Below are positions 34,521-42,206 of a stretch of DNA of 64,000 nt, one piece after another. The DNA lies in NCBI RefSeq assembly GCF_051131155.1, contig NZ_CP159508.1:1302001-1366000 (forward strand), read 5' to 3'. Made by a program: the position numbers and the translations under genes. How positions within the stretch are numbered: position 1 is the first letter of the stretch; every line of letters begins with the position of its first letter. The stretch comes from Pseudanabaena minima. Lineage in GTDB: Bacteria; Cyanobacteriota; Cyanobacteriia; Pseudanabaenales; Pseudanabaenaceae. The notes beneath the pieces are model-generated. The model worked only from the letters and a program-made list of their open reading frames with translations. It had not been told where the DNA came from and made no database searches.

Positions 34521-34571
34521 AAATAATTTGTGAAAGTGTGCCACTTTGTGGCACACTTTCACAAATTATTT
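34521..34571. repeat. Family B palindrome
   Basis: Perfect arms 34521-34544 and 34548-34571 (AAATAATTTGTGAAAGTGTG...) round TTT, core GTGCCAC-TTT-GTGGCAC. The left flank CCTAAATAATTTGTG matches the outer part of the copies at 41863 and 61787. Confidence 0.85.
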
Positions 34572-34585
34572 AATCTCACGACTCT

Positions 34586-34702
34586 TTTATAGCTGTCGCC
34601 AAGTGTAGACATAAAACCCAAGAGGAGAATGGCGGCGCGAAGCGCCGCCATTCTCCTCTTGGGTTTTGATTTTGTCCTAACACAATCGACGGTAGCTATA
34701 AA
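34586..34702. mobile_element. Full-length family A element, 117 bp
   Basis: Outer ends TTTATAGCTGTCGCCA (left) and GACGGTAGCTATAAA (right) are imperfect inverted repeats, continuing through GACATAAAACCC / GGGTTTTGATTTTGTC to perfect inner arms 34613-34638 and 34642-34667 with core GGCGGCGC-GAA-GCGCCGCC. No coding capacity; resembles a MITE. Confidence 0.8.
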
Positions 34703-34720
34703 ATTGCTATATTTGTTTTT

Positions 34721-34763
34721 CTAAACATAAGAGGCGGCACAAAGCGCCGCCTCTTATGTTTAG
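34721..34763. terminator. Palindrome overlapping the ferredoxin-like stop
   Basis: Arms 34721-34740 and 34744-34763 (CTAAACATAAGAGGCGGC...) round AAA, one mismatch near the core. Includes the TAA at 34760-34762 of the minus-strand ferredoxin gene. Confidence 0.8.
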
Positions 34764-35200
34764 GAATCACTTAGTAACCGTTCTAAAATCTCTTGTGTAA
34801 TTAGATTCCCTTCTTGAACTAACAAATCATTGGTGATGGGGTGATAGATATTGCGAGGAGCAATACGGTTTTTAAGTCGTTCAAAAATTTGTACTAGTTT
34901 TTTGTCAGCTTTGTTATCTAAGTAAAAAACAACTCCATCCTCTAAAACTGAAGCTTGGCAGGTCAGACGATAAAGCGATAGATCGCGGCGCGTATTTTTA
35001 AGAGTGACTTGTTCTAGGGTTTGCATAGGACTAAGGCAACTTGCTCCCTCAAACACTCTTAAAGCACAAGTACCACAGGTTCCTTGTCCTTGACAAGTTG
35101 CGACTAGTTCAACCTTGGCATGTTTAAGCGATCGCCACAATCCATTTTTTGCGGAGACGTTGATCGTAATTCCTAGAGGTTCGAGTTTAATACGCGGCAT
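34760..35200 (-). CDS. 2Fe-2S ferredoxin-domain protein with C-terminal extension
   Basis: About 146 residues from ATG 35200 (MPRIKLEPLGITINVSAKNG). The frame is open to 35332, but that stretch runs through a palindrome and begins with TTG, so the later start is preferred. Cluster motif CQGQGTCGTCALRV (C-x5-C-x2-C) with the fourth Cys in YRLTCQASVL. The C-terminal part YHPITNDLLVQEGNLITQEI matches the extension of the other ferredoxin here. It resembles the second ferredoxin (slr0150-type) of the PAP set. Three palindromes separate it from the rest of the cluster. Confidence 0.85.
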   Translation of the reverse strand: MPRIKLEPLGITINVSAKNGLWRSLKHAKVELVATCQGQGTCGTCALRVFEGASCLSPMQTLEQVTLKNTRRDLSLYRLTCQASVLEDGVVFYLDNKADKKLVQIFERLKNRIAPRNIYHPITNDLLVQEGNLITQEILERLLSDS

Positions 35201-35292
35201 AGAGATTAAATTGTGCCAAGAAAAGTTTAGTGGTCTGAGATGAACAGCACAATGCGTTGATGATCCTAACCTTTTTTGGACAATTTTAATAA

Positions 35293-35335
35293 ATTTTGGT
35301 ATTTCCATCGCCGAAGGCGATGGAAATACCAAAAT
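35293..35335. repeat. Perfect 20-bp palindrome between smc and the ferredoxin gene
   Basis: Arms 35293-35312 and 35316-35335 (ATTTTGGTATTTCCATCGCC) round GAA. It ends 7 bp from the smc stop codon and is probably its terminator. Confidence 0.85.
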
Positions 35336-35342
35336 CGGTTTT

Positions 35343-38300
35343 TTATGAAGTTGCGATTGAAGGAGATCGCAGTTCTAATCCCAAAACTTGCGTATGCTCA
35401 CCCCTTGCTTGAGTTACACCAATTGTTCGTTCTGAGGCTTCGATCATTGGGCGGCGTAGACTGACCACAATGAATTGGGCGAGATTAGCTTGCTTCCGTA
35501 CCATCTTTGATAGACGCTCCACATTCGAGCCATCAAGGAACATGTCTACCTCATCAAAGGCATAGAATGGTGATGGACGATAGCGTTGTAAAGCAAAGAT
35601 AAAGCTGAGGGCAGTGAGAGATTTTTCACCACCAGACATGGATGCTAAATGCTGAACTTGTTTCCCTTTAGGATGAGCAACCAAAGTCAGTCCACCACTC
35701 AGAGGGGCATTGGGATTTTCTAGTTGCAGATAGCCGTCGCCATCAGAGAGTTCGGCAAATATCTCTTTGAAATGACCGTTGACGGCATCAAAGGCTTGCA
35801 TGAAAGCGCGTTGACGTAAAGTTGTAAAGTTCTCAATTCTGATTAAAAGTTCAGTACGTTCTTGGTTAAGGGTTTCTAGACGATTGCTAAGTTCTTCAAG
35901 ACGCTGGGATGTCGCTTCGTATTCAGCGATCGCCATCATATTGACTGGCTCCATGGACTGAATGCGCTTAAGCAAGCGGCGTTGCTCTAGTTGCAGTTGT
36001 TCGAGAGTCATGGTTTCAGGAACTTCAGGAACAATATCAGGAAGTTCAATTTGATCTAGTTGTTCCGTGAATTGAGCGATTTGCTGTTCGAGTTCGGTTT
36101 GACGTTCGCAATTTTTTTGGAGTTGCCATTGTTGCTGCTGTTGTTGTTGCTGTTGAGCGCGAAGGGATCGCTCACAGGCATCACGTTCTTGTTTTGCGGA
36201 GCCAATGGTTTGTTCGAGAACCTCTAATCGAGATTGATAGGAGGCGATCGCTGCTTCTGTTTGTTTGATTTGATGCTGAATTTGTGATGTACTATTGATC
36301 AGTTCGGCTTGAGTACTACGCAATTCTTGGAGACGAGTTTGACGCTGCGCCATTTTCTCCAAGGCTAACTTATGCTGATTTTCTAATTCTCCTAACTGTT
36401 GTTTGGCAGTGCGCAGTTCAATTTCCGCACTATTGAGCAGAGCCTCTTGACCTTGCAGGGCATCTTGAGCTTGGAGCCAACGGGTATGGGTTCCCGATTT
36501 TTCGAGTTCCGTAAGTTCAGCACGCTTGACTAGAAGTTTTGCTTCTAGTTCAGCAATGTTTCCATCTAGGGTATTTAATTGTGACTGCCCAATCTCAATA
36601 GCAGTGCGAGTTTGTTGGATTTGGTCTTGCAGTCGAGAGCGATCGCGACTATTGCGTTCGATTTGTTCGTAGATGCGATCGCGTTTGAGTTGGGCTTCGC
36701 GATGTGTGGTTCTTGCTGCTTGCAATTGCTCTTCATATTTAGCAATTCCCGTTAATGCCCCACGCAAACGTTGATTCAGCCGCGCTAACATTTGATCGAT
36801 TTCCAACAGGCGATCGCGTAGTTGCTTTGTTTCCGAAGATTCCGCAGGTTTTGTATTGCCAAAATGGAGACTGGAATGCAAAGGAGCGCTACCGCCAGTC
36901 ATCGCCCCTGATGTTTCCAGAATTTCCCCTTCTAGGGTTACCATACGGTATTTGCCGATATGGAATCGCGCTTGGTCGAGATGCTCGAATACAAGGGTAT
37001 TCCCGAATACAAAGGAGAAAACATCTTGATAGCGATCTTCGTAGGTGACCAGATTGAAGGCATAGTCGATCGCCCCTAGTTTTTGGGCTTCAGTACGCGA
37101 AGGAAATCTAGCGGACTGTAATTTGTTTAAAGGTAAGAAGGTAGCTCGACCTGCGCGTTCGCGTTTCAGCAGTGCGATCGCTTCGGCAGCAACTTCATCA
37201 TTTTCAACCACCAAATTTCCTAAACGTCCACCTGCACAAATTTCCAGAGCCAATTGATAGCGAGGTTCGACCAGTCCTAATTGAGCGACTAAGCCATATA
37301 CTCCTGACAGATCCGCTTCGATTACAACCTGCGAAGCTTTAGTTCCTTGTACTTCGCGGCTTGCCTGTACCTGTGCCTCCAATTTATCAAGTTGGCGAGT
37401 TTTGACACGCTGCTCTTGAGTAATTCGGTCAATAGTCTCATTCTGAAGTTGCACTTCTAATTGAGCCTCGGCAAGATTTTTAGCTAGGGTCTGGACTAAA
37501 GTCTCGGCTCCACTTACTTCTGCTTCTTGCAGACGTAGAGCATCTTCAAGGGACTGATTAGACAACATGTCAACGGCATAGCGACCCTCGCCAGCCATGA
37601 CTTCTTGTAGTTCACATTCCTGTGCTTCTAATTGAATTGAACGTTGGTTCAGAACTTCCCGAAGTCGAGTTTGCTCTTGCTTTTGGGGATCGAGTTCTGC
37701 TTGGGCTTGATCTGCGTCCTGACGTAATTGTGTTTGTTGACGCACCCACTCCGATGAAGCCGAGGCGATCGCTTGGACTTCCTTGCGATATTGCGAAACA
37801 ATCGATGACTGTTGATCGCGAGATTTCTCCGCAGTAATTACCGACTCTTCTTTAAATTGCTTTTGCGATTCTATTTCTTCAGATTCACGTAAGAGGCGAT
37901 CAATTTCCTCTTGGGTATTGACGATATGGTTTTGATTATTTTGATAGGAACTAGTTAGAGATTGCTGTTGACGTTGTAAACCGCGTAGTTCCGCCTGCTG
38001 TGCCGATAAGTTACTAGAAACCGAGAGATATTCTTCTTCGCCCAGAGTATGGACGCGATCGCTTAATTCATTAAGTTGGACAGTGCCTGTCTCGATTATC
38101 TGCGATAGTTCAGCTAGAGATTTTTCTAAATTACTACATTGTTCCTTATTATTAATCAGCTCAACATTGCGAAGTGACTGTTGATAGAGAATCTCACGCT
38201 GTTGAAGAACTGCCTCCGAAGCTTCCATTCGTTCGTATTCTAATCGTAGCGCCTTATATTTTTCGGCTTTAACGCGATCGCCTTTTAGTTTCTCCTTATT

Positions 38301-38954
38301 GGCAATTAGTTCTTGCTCAACTATCCGAAATCTCTCTTCCTGAGTTTTGACATCATCCAACTTATCTTTTGCCGTAGCAATTTTGCGATCAAATTCACCT
38401 ACCCCTGCCAATTCGTCAATAATTTCCCGCCGTTCTCGTGAATTCATGGAGATAATACCCGTAACATCCCCCTGCAAAACAACGTTATAACCTTCAGGAT
38501 AAATACGGAATTTGGCTAATTGTTCATGTAACTCACTTAAATTACAAGGAGTTCCATTAATGTAATAAGTAGAAGTGTAAGTCCCCTGACTAGTAACTCG
38601 CAATTTTCGCATCACTGTCCATTCACCCACAGACTGCCCCTCTGCTGTAGGTATTTCTACGCCTTCAGCCTGTAAAGCCGTCACTTCAGCATCTTCAAGG
38701 GCAAAGGTAACCGTAACGATCGCCTCAACCATCCGACCTTTTTTACTATGGGCTTGGTTCACCAAGTCTGGTAAGCGATCAGCCCGCATCCCCTTTGAGC
38801 CTGCAAGTCCTAGCGCAAACAACAGTGCATCAAGAATATTCGACTTACCCGAACCATTGGGACCTGAAACAACCGTAAACCCAGTCATTAATGGGATGGA
38901 CACAGTTGAGCCAAAGGACTTAAATCTGGTGAGTTCTACATTTTTAATGTACAT
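35343..38954 (-). CDS. smc: Chromosome segregation protein SMC
   Basis: 1203 residues, normal SMC length. Walker A GPNGSGKSN (about 32-40), two long coiled coils, a hinge at about 510-650 (SGVYGLVAQLGLVEPRYQLA), the C-terminal ABC signature SMSGGEKSLTALSFIFALQ and Walker B PFYAFDEVDMFLD. The second coil contains an eight- or nine-Gln run (encoded by CAA/CAG slippage tract near 36140). Works with ScpA/ScpB in chromosome compaction; these are not in the window. Confidence 0.97.
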   Translation of the reverse strand: MYIKNVELTRFKSFGSTVSIPLMTGFTVVSGPNGSGKSNILDALLFALGLAGSKGMRADRLPDLVNQAHSKKGRMVEAIVTVTFALEDAEVTALQAEGVEIPTAEGQSVGEWTVMRKLRVTSQGTYTSTYYINGTPCNLSELHEQLAKFRIYPEGYNVVLQGDVTGIISMNSRERREIIDELAGVGEFDRKIATAKDKLDDVKTQEERFRIVEQELIANKEKLKGDRVKAEKYKALRLEYERMEASEAVLQQREILYQQSLRNVELINNKEQCSNLEKSLAELSQIIETGTVQLNELSDRVHTLGEEEYLSVSSNLSAQQAELRGLQRQQQSLTSSYQNNQNHIVNTQEEIDRLLRESEEIESQKQFKEESVITAEKSRDQQSSIVSQYRKEVQAIASASSEWVRQQTQLRQDADQAQAELDPQKQEQTRLREVLNQRSIQLEAQECELQEVMAGEGRYAVDMLSNQSLEDALRLQEAEVSGAETLVQTLAKNLAEAQLEVQLQNETIDRITQEQRVKTRQLDKLEAQVQASREVQGTKASQVVIEADLSGVYGLVAQLGLVEPRYQLALEICAGGRLGNLVVENDEVAAEAIALLKRERAGRATFLPLNKLQSARFPSRTEAQKLGAIDYAFNLVTYEDRYQDVFSFVFGNTLVFEHLDQARFHIGKYRMVTLEGEILETSGAMTGGSAPLHSSLHFGNTKPAESSETKQLRDRLLEIDQMLARLNQRLRGALTGIAKYEEQLQAARTTHREAQLKRDRIYEQIERNSRDRSRLQDQIQQTRTAIEIGQSQLNTLDGNIAELEAKLLVKRAELTELEKSGTHTRWLQAQDALQGQEALLNSAEIELRTAKQQLGELENQHKLALEKMAQRQTRLQELRSTQAELINSTSQIQHQIKQTEAAIASYQSRLEVLEQTIGSAKQERDACERSLRAQQQQQQQQQWQLQKNCERQTELEQQIAQFTEQLDQIELPDIVPEVPETMTLEQLQLEQRRLLKRIQSMEPVNMMAIAEYEATSQRLEELSNRLETLNQERTELLIRIENFTTLRQRAFMQAFDAVNGHFKEIFAELSDGDGYLQLENPNAPLSGGLTLVAHPKGKQVQHLASMSGGEKSLTALSFIFALQRYRPSPFYAFDEVDMFLDGSNVERLSKMVRKQANLAQFIVVSLRRPMIEASERTIGVTQARGEHTQVLGLELRSPSIATS

Positions 38955-39067
38955 ATTTAATATACGCGATGGCGATCGGGGGGCAGGTAAGCTAGTTTTT
39001 GGCAGCAGGAAAGTGCCAATACGTTATCATAACTTGGCAAAAATGGCATAAATATTCTTAAGATTAC

Positions 39068-39114
39068 CCAAGAATTAATGGTGTGGCACTTAGCGCCGCA
39101 CCATTAATTCTTGG
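39068..39114. repeat. Family A palindrome with two mismatches
   Basis: Arms 39068-39089 and 39093-39114 (CCAAGAATTAATGGTG...) round TTA, with mismatches next to the core (GTGGCAC against GCGCCGC). Part of a run of four repeat units filling 39052-39502. Confidence 0.75.
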
Positions 39115-39258
39115 GGTGGCAAAAGGAGAAGCTTTTTACTTAACACCCGTTAAGGGTTCTGCAATTATTCTGATAGCGTAGTGACCCCCCGCTATCAAAA
39201 AATCGGTTTCTTATTTTACGGCTAAGCTCTAATTTAGTTCTATAGCAAAGCAAGTTTT

Positions 39259-39319
39259 GCTGTCGCCCAAGAAGTGAGGGGCGGCGCGAAGCGCCGCCCC
39301 TCACTTCTTGGGCGACAGC
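39259..39319. repeat. Family A palindrome, perfect 29-bp arms
   Basis: Arms 39259-39287 and 39291-39319 (GCTGTCGCCCAAGAAGTGAG...) round GAA, core GGGGCGGCGC-GAA-GCGCCGCCCC. The outer GCTGTCGCC joins directly to CCCAAG, so the spacer seen in longer copies is missing. Flanked by AGCTATAAATT on the right and TTCTATAGC on the left. Confidence 0.85.
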
Positions 39320-39357
39320 TATAAATTAGGAAATATGATTATGTACCGTGCAATACT

Positions 39358-39459
39358 AAGTAGCTAGGCATAAGTAAACTAAAAACCAAAAAGGTTGTTC
39401 CGCCCGCGTAGCGGGCGGAACAACCTCTGGTTTTAGATTTTAATTAAGCCCAGCTACTT
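39358..39459. mobile_element. Family C palindromic element, 102 bp
   Basis: Outer ends AAGTAGCTAGGC (left) and GCCCAGCTACTT (right), then CTAAAAACCA / TGGTTTTAG, enclose perfect inner arms 39392-39407 and 39411-39426 with core CGCCCGC-GTA-GCGGGCG. Same architecture as family A but different sequence. Confidence 0.7.
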
Positions 39460-39502
39460 ATTAAGCTTAATATAAAGACACACTACAAAACTTTATATAC
39501 TT

Positions 39503-39883
39503 GTGAATTACTATTTTCCCTCCGATCCACCATATTTTTTGTTTGCGATTTCCCTTGTTGCTGGACTTGCCTGTGGACGATCATTTGAAGTAACTTTACG
39601 CAATTTGGTTAGTATCTGGTCAAGCAGTAAGTCTTCTCGCGTCATGCTAGAACTAAAGAGTGCCAGTATCAAAGTCCCTTACATAGGCATGACTATTAGC
39701 ATCGCTGTCTTTATGTCAACAGGGCTAGAGGTGTTTGGCTTCCCATCTCTATTTGGCTATATCGTTGCGATTCCTATCACCGTTGGTATTGCACTACTAG
39801 TTTGGAGACAACTAGGAAAGATGTTGATTGAGCTAGAGAAGGGAGGCTCCGCAGCATTAGATCTTGATTCGTTTGAAAGTTAA
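39503..39883 (+). CDS. Small membrane protein, 126 aa
   Basis: GTG start at 39503. Two or three hydrophobic segments: about 10-25 (PYFLFAISLVAGLACG), 58-78 (YIGMTISIAVFMSTGLEVFG) and 82-100 (LFGYIVAIPITVGIALLVW). Soluble basic loop between them and an acidic tail. I do not recognise the family; codon use and HIP1-free sequence are unremarkable. Isolated between repeats. Confidence 0.65.
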   Translation: MNYYFPSDPPYFLFAISLVAGLACGRSFEVTLRNLVSIWSSSKSSRVMLELKSASIKVPYIGMTISIAVFMSTGLEVFGFPSLFGYIVAIPITVGIALLVWRQLGKMLIELEKGGSAALDLDSFES

Positions 39884-39888
39884 TTTGT

Positions 39889-39937
39889 AAAACCCAAAAG
39901 AGGCGGCGCAAAGCGCTGCCATTAATCTTTTGGGTTT
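39889..39937. repeat. Asymmetric family A palindrome
   Basis: AAACCCAAAAGA...GGCGGCGC on the left against GCGCTGCCATTAATCTTTTGGGTTT on the right: the right arm has a five-base stretch (about ATTAA) missing on the left and one core mismatch. Outer AAACCCAA and core are conserved. Confidence 0.75.
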
Positions 39938-40037
39938 ATTGCTATAAATTAATTTTTAAGAGATTTACTTAGTATGTCTTTTAAAAATTTGTTTGTACAA
40001 TAACTACATAAAGATTGTTGCCAAGGCTAATCAATTA

Positions 40038-40421
40038 ATGGATGCTAAAGAATTTTTGCAAATCTATCGATCGGGGCGAAAAGTATTTTCTAACGTTGTT
40101 TTAGTGGGAGTAGATTTACAGGCGATCGATCTTCATAAGATTGACCTTAGTCATGCCCTCATGAGCAAGGCTAACTTGGCTAACGCGAAACTTTGTCGAG
40201 CCAATCTCACTGGGGCAGATCTAAGTTATGCCAATTTGAATAATGCAGATCTGCATCGGGCAAATTTGCGTCATGCCAATCTTAAGGGTGCAGATTTACG
40301 CAAAGCAGATCTGCGGGGGGCTGATTTGCGGGGCGCAAACTTGAGTTGGGCAAATCTGCAAGAGACTCTTTTTGATGGCGCTCAAATGACAAATACTAAC
40401 TTATACAATGCCAAAACCTAA
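40038..40421 (+). CDS. Pentapeptide-repeat protein, 127 aa
   Basis: I choose ATG 40038 (MDAKEFLQIYRSGRKVF); the frame is open upstream to a TTG at 39993. About 17 tandem A(D/N)Lxx repeats (for example ANLTGADLSYANLNNADLHR) span residues 35-125 and predict one right-handed quadrilateral beta-helix. Function of such short cyanobacterial proteins is unknown. The stop is at the edge of the terminator shared with pmbA. Confidence 0.88.
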   Translation: MDAKEFLQIYRSGRKVFSNVVLVGVDLQAIDLHKIDLSHALMSKANLANAKLCRANLTGADLSYANLNNADLHRANLRHANLKGADLRKADLRGADLRGANLSWANLQETLFDGAQMTNTNLYNAKT

Positions 40422-40450
40422 AAAGTGGGACACCTTGTGTCCCACTTTTT
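40420..40450. terminator. Shared terminator of convergent genes
   Basis: AAAAAGTGGGACA (40420-40432) pairs perfectly with 40438-40450; loop CCTTG. The stem begins within the stop codon of the pentapeptide gene and ends at the first base of the pmbA stop, so one structure ends both transcripts. Confidence 0.88.
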
Positions 40451-41814
40451 TAAGCTTCACCTGTGATTGATAGTCCTTCTACCCAAATCTGTGGTGCAAC
40501 ACCTGAAGGCGTAATTTTTACTTCTGGTTCGATGTAGACGATCGCCTTTAGTAAGTCCAAGATGTCACCAGCCACCGTAGCCGAATCAATGCTAACGCGA
40601 TCGCCTTTATTGATTAGCCAACCGTCAAAGGGTAAAGAAAAAGAACCCTGCGAAGCCTGCACGCCTGCATGAAGTGCTTGTAGATCATCGATCAAAATTA
40701 TATTCTCAGCCGTTGCCAAATCGTAGACTTTTTCATTAGGTGCATTAGCCTCGCTACTACCCTCAATATGGAAGAAATTAGGGCTGACTGAAACCTTCGA
40801 GCCAATGCTACCATTGCCTGTGGGCTTAGCATCTAAACGTTTTGCGGTGACAGAGCTATGTAAGAAATTAGTTAAAACTCCATTCACAATTAATGGAGTG
40901 CGGCGTGTGGGAGTGCCTTCTCCATCAAATGTTGATGAGCCTACATTTCCCACATGCAGTTCATCATCGCTAACATTTAATAGTGGTGATGCGATCTGTG
41001 TGCCGATAGATTCGGGACTAGAGAGACTATTTTTGTCGAGAATGCTTTGAGCATTGAAGAGACTCGAAAAAGCACTGATTAAGCTCAAAAATGCTTCAGG
41101 GGAAAACACAACTAAATATTTGCCAGACTTGATTTTGTCATAGTTTAAATGACTAATCGTTTTCTCCGCAGTTTCCTCGATGCAGCCCTTGACATCTAAA
41201 TCTTCAAAACTACGACTCACTCGATAAGCGCCAGCACTGCGAGGTTTTCTGTCTTCCTCTTCCGTTTTAGTATAGAGATAGATAGAGCTATAGGAACTAC
41301 TCTCATTTCGCATTGCACCAGCACTATTCAAATAGAAGCGACTGACATCACGTTGAGATAGTCCATTATAGGGAACACCTGCGATCGCTGTATGTTTCGC
41401 TAATAATTCTTTTTCTGCACCCAAGAGGGTTGCAACTAGCTGCTCGATCGCAGTTTGTGGTGCAGTCTGTGATTCGCGAGAGGGAATATCAGCGATCGCT
41501 TCGGGACTAAAATCAGGAATATTTTCCTTAGCACCAAAGAAACTTGCCTCATGGGCGCTTTGGAGAGCAAGTTCTAAGCCAATGCGATCGATATTGGTGG
41601 TAGAAGTAACGCCGACAGTTCCTTGCTCATTCCAAACCCGCACGGTGATGCTAGCGCGGTTAGAGGCTGATACTTGTTTGGGTGCGCCACTATCGACTTC
41701 AGCACTAGTTTCATCGACGATTGCACCATAAATATCGAATTTGTCGATTTTTAGCTTGCTTGCGGTCTCTTTAGCATCGGAGACTAATTTTTCCACACTG
41801 ATCGCTGATGACAT
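40450..41814 (-). CDS. pmbA: TldD/PmbA-family metalloprotease subunit (TldE-like)
   Basis: 454 residues. N-terminal VDETSAEVDSGAPKQVSASNRASITVRVW, the middle VVFSPEAFLSLISAFSSLFNAQSI and the C-terminal GNGSIGSKVSVSPNFFHIEG and LIDDLQALHAGVQASQGSFSLPFDGWLI match the PmbA/TldE side (no HExxxH zinc motif, which is on TldD). Forms a heterodimeric protease with TldD for small or unfolded peptides. tldD is not adjacent in the window. ATG at 41814. Confidence 0.9.
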   Translation of the reverse strand: MSSAISVEKLVSDAKETASKLKIDKFDIYGAIVDETSAEVDSGAPKQVSASNRASITVRVWNEQGTVGVTSTTNIDRIGLELALQSAHEASFFGAKENIPDFSPEAIADIPSRESQTAPQTAIEQLVATLLGAEKELLAKHTAIAGVPYNGLSQRDVSRFYLNSAGAMRNESSSYSSIYLYTKTEEEDRKPRSAGAYRVSRSFEDLDVKGCIEETAEKTISHLNYDKIKSGKYLVVFSPEAFLSLISAFSSLFNAQSILDKNSLSSPESIGTQIASPLLNVSDDELHVGNVGSSTFDGEGTPTRRTPLIVNGVLTNFLHSSVTAKRLDAKPTGNGSIGSKVSVSPNFFHIEGSSEANAPNEKVYDLATAENIILIDDLQALHAGVQASQGSFSLPFDGWLINKGDRVSIDSATVAGDILDLLKAIVYIEPEVKITPSGVAPQIWVEGLSITGEA

Positions 41815-41862
41815 AAACCCTTGATTCGTTTTTAACTTTTCGTTGCTTAATCAATATCATCA

Positions 41863-41992
41863 TATAGCAATCCTAAATGGTTTGTGGAAGCGCTCCCTGA
41901 AAGAGAGCGCTTCCACAAACTCCCCAAAACACAAATGATTTACAGCCTATTTAGGGTTTCGAGAAATTGCAAAGCGCTGTAGGACTGCTATA
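41863..41992. mobile_element. Family B element with terminal inverted repeats, 130 bp
   Basis: Ends TATAGCAATCCTA (41863-41875) and TAGGACTGCTATA (41980-41992) are inverted repeats with one mismatch. Inner perfect arms 41880-41895 and 41905-41920 (GTTTGTGGAAGCGCTC) lie near the left end. No coding capacity. It occupies the pmbA/kinase divergent gap, whose remainder (41993-42206) shows nothing else. Confidence 0.75.
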
Positions 41993-42206
41993 GAAACAAA
42001 TAAATAATTTATAAGTTTTAGGGAATCAGTAACACCTTGGCATAGACAACCATTAAAATTACAATAAAATAGGGGATTTCCATATATTAGGTAAGGCAAG
42101 AGTGACTATCTAAATAATCACTCAATACTTTGGGATATCTACATAAACTAGCTCAATCAACCTAATATTAATTACTTTAGTTTTATTTATATTTCAGGGA
42201 AAAATC

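Noticed and set aside
35201..35332. N-terminal extension of the ferredoxin-like gene
   Set aside because: The extra frame starts with TTG and passes through a palindrome; ATG 35200 matches the domain start.
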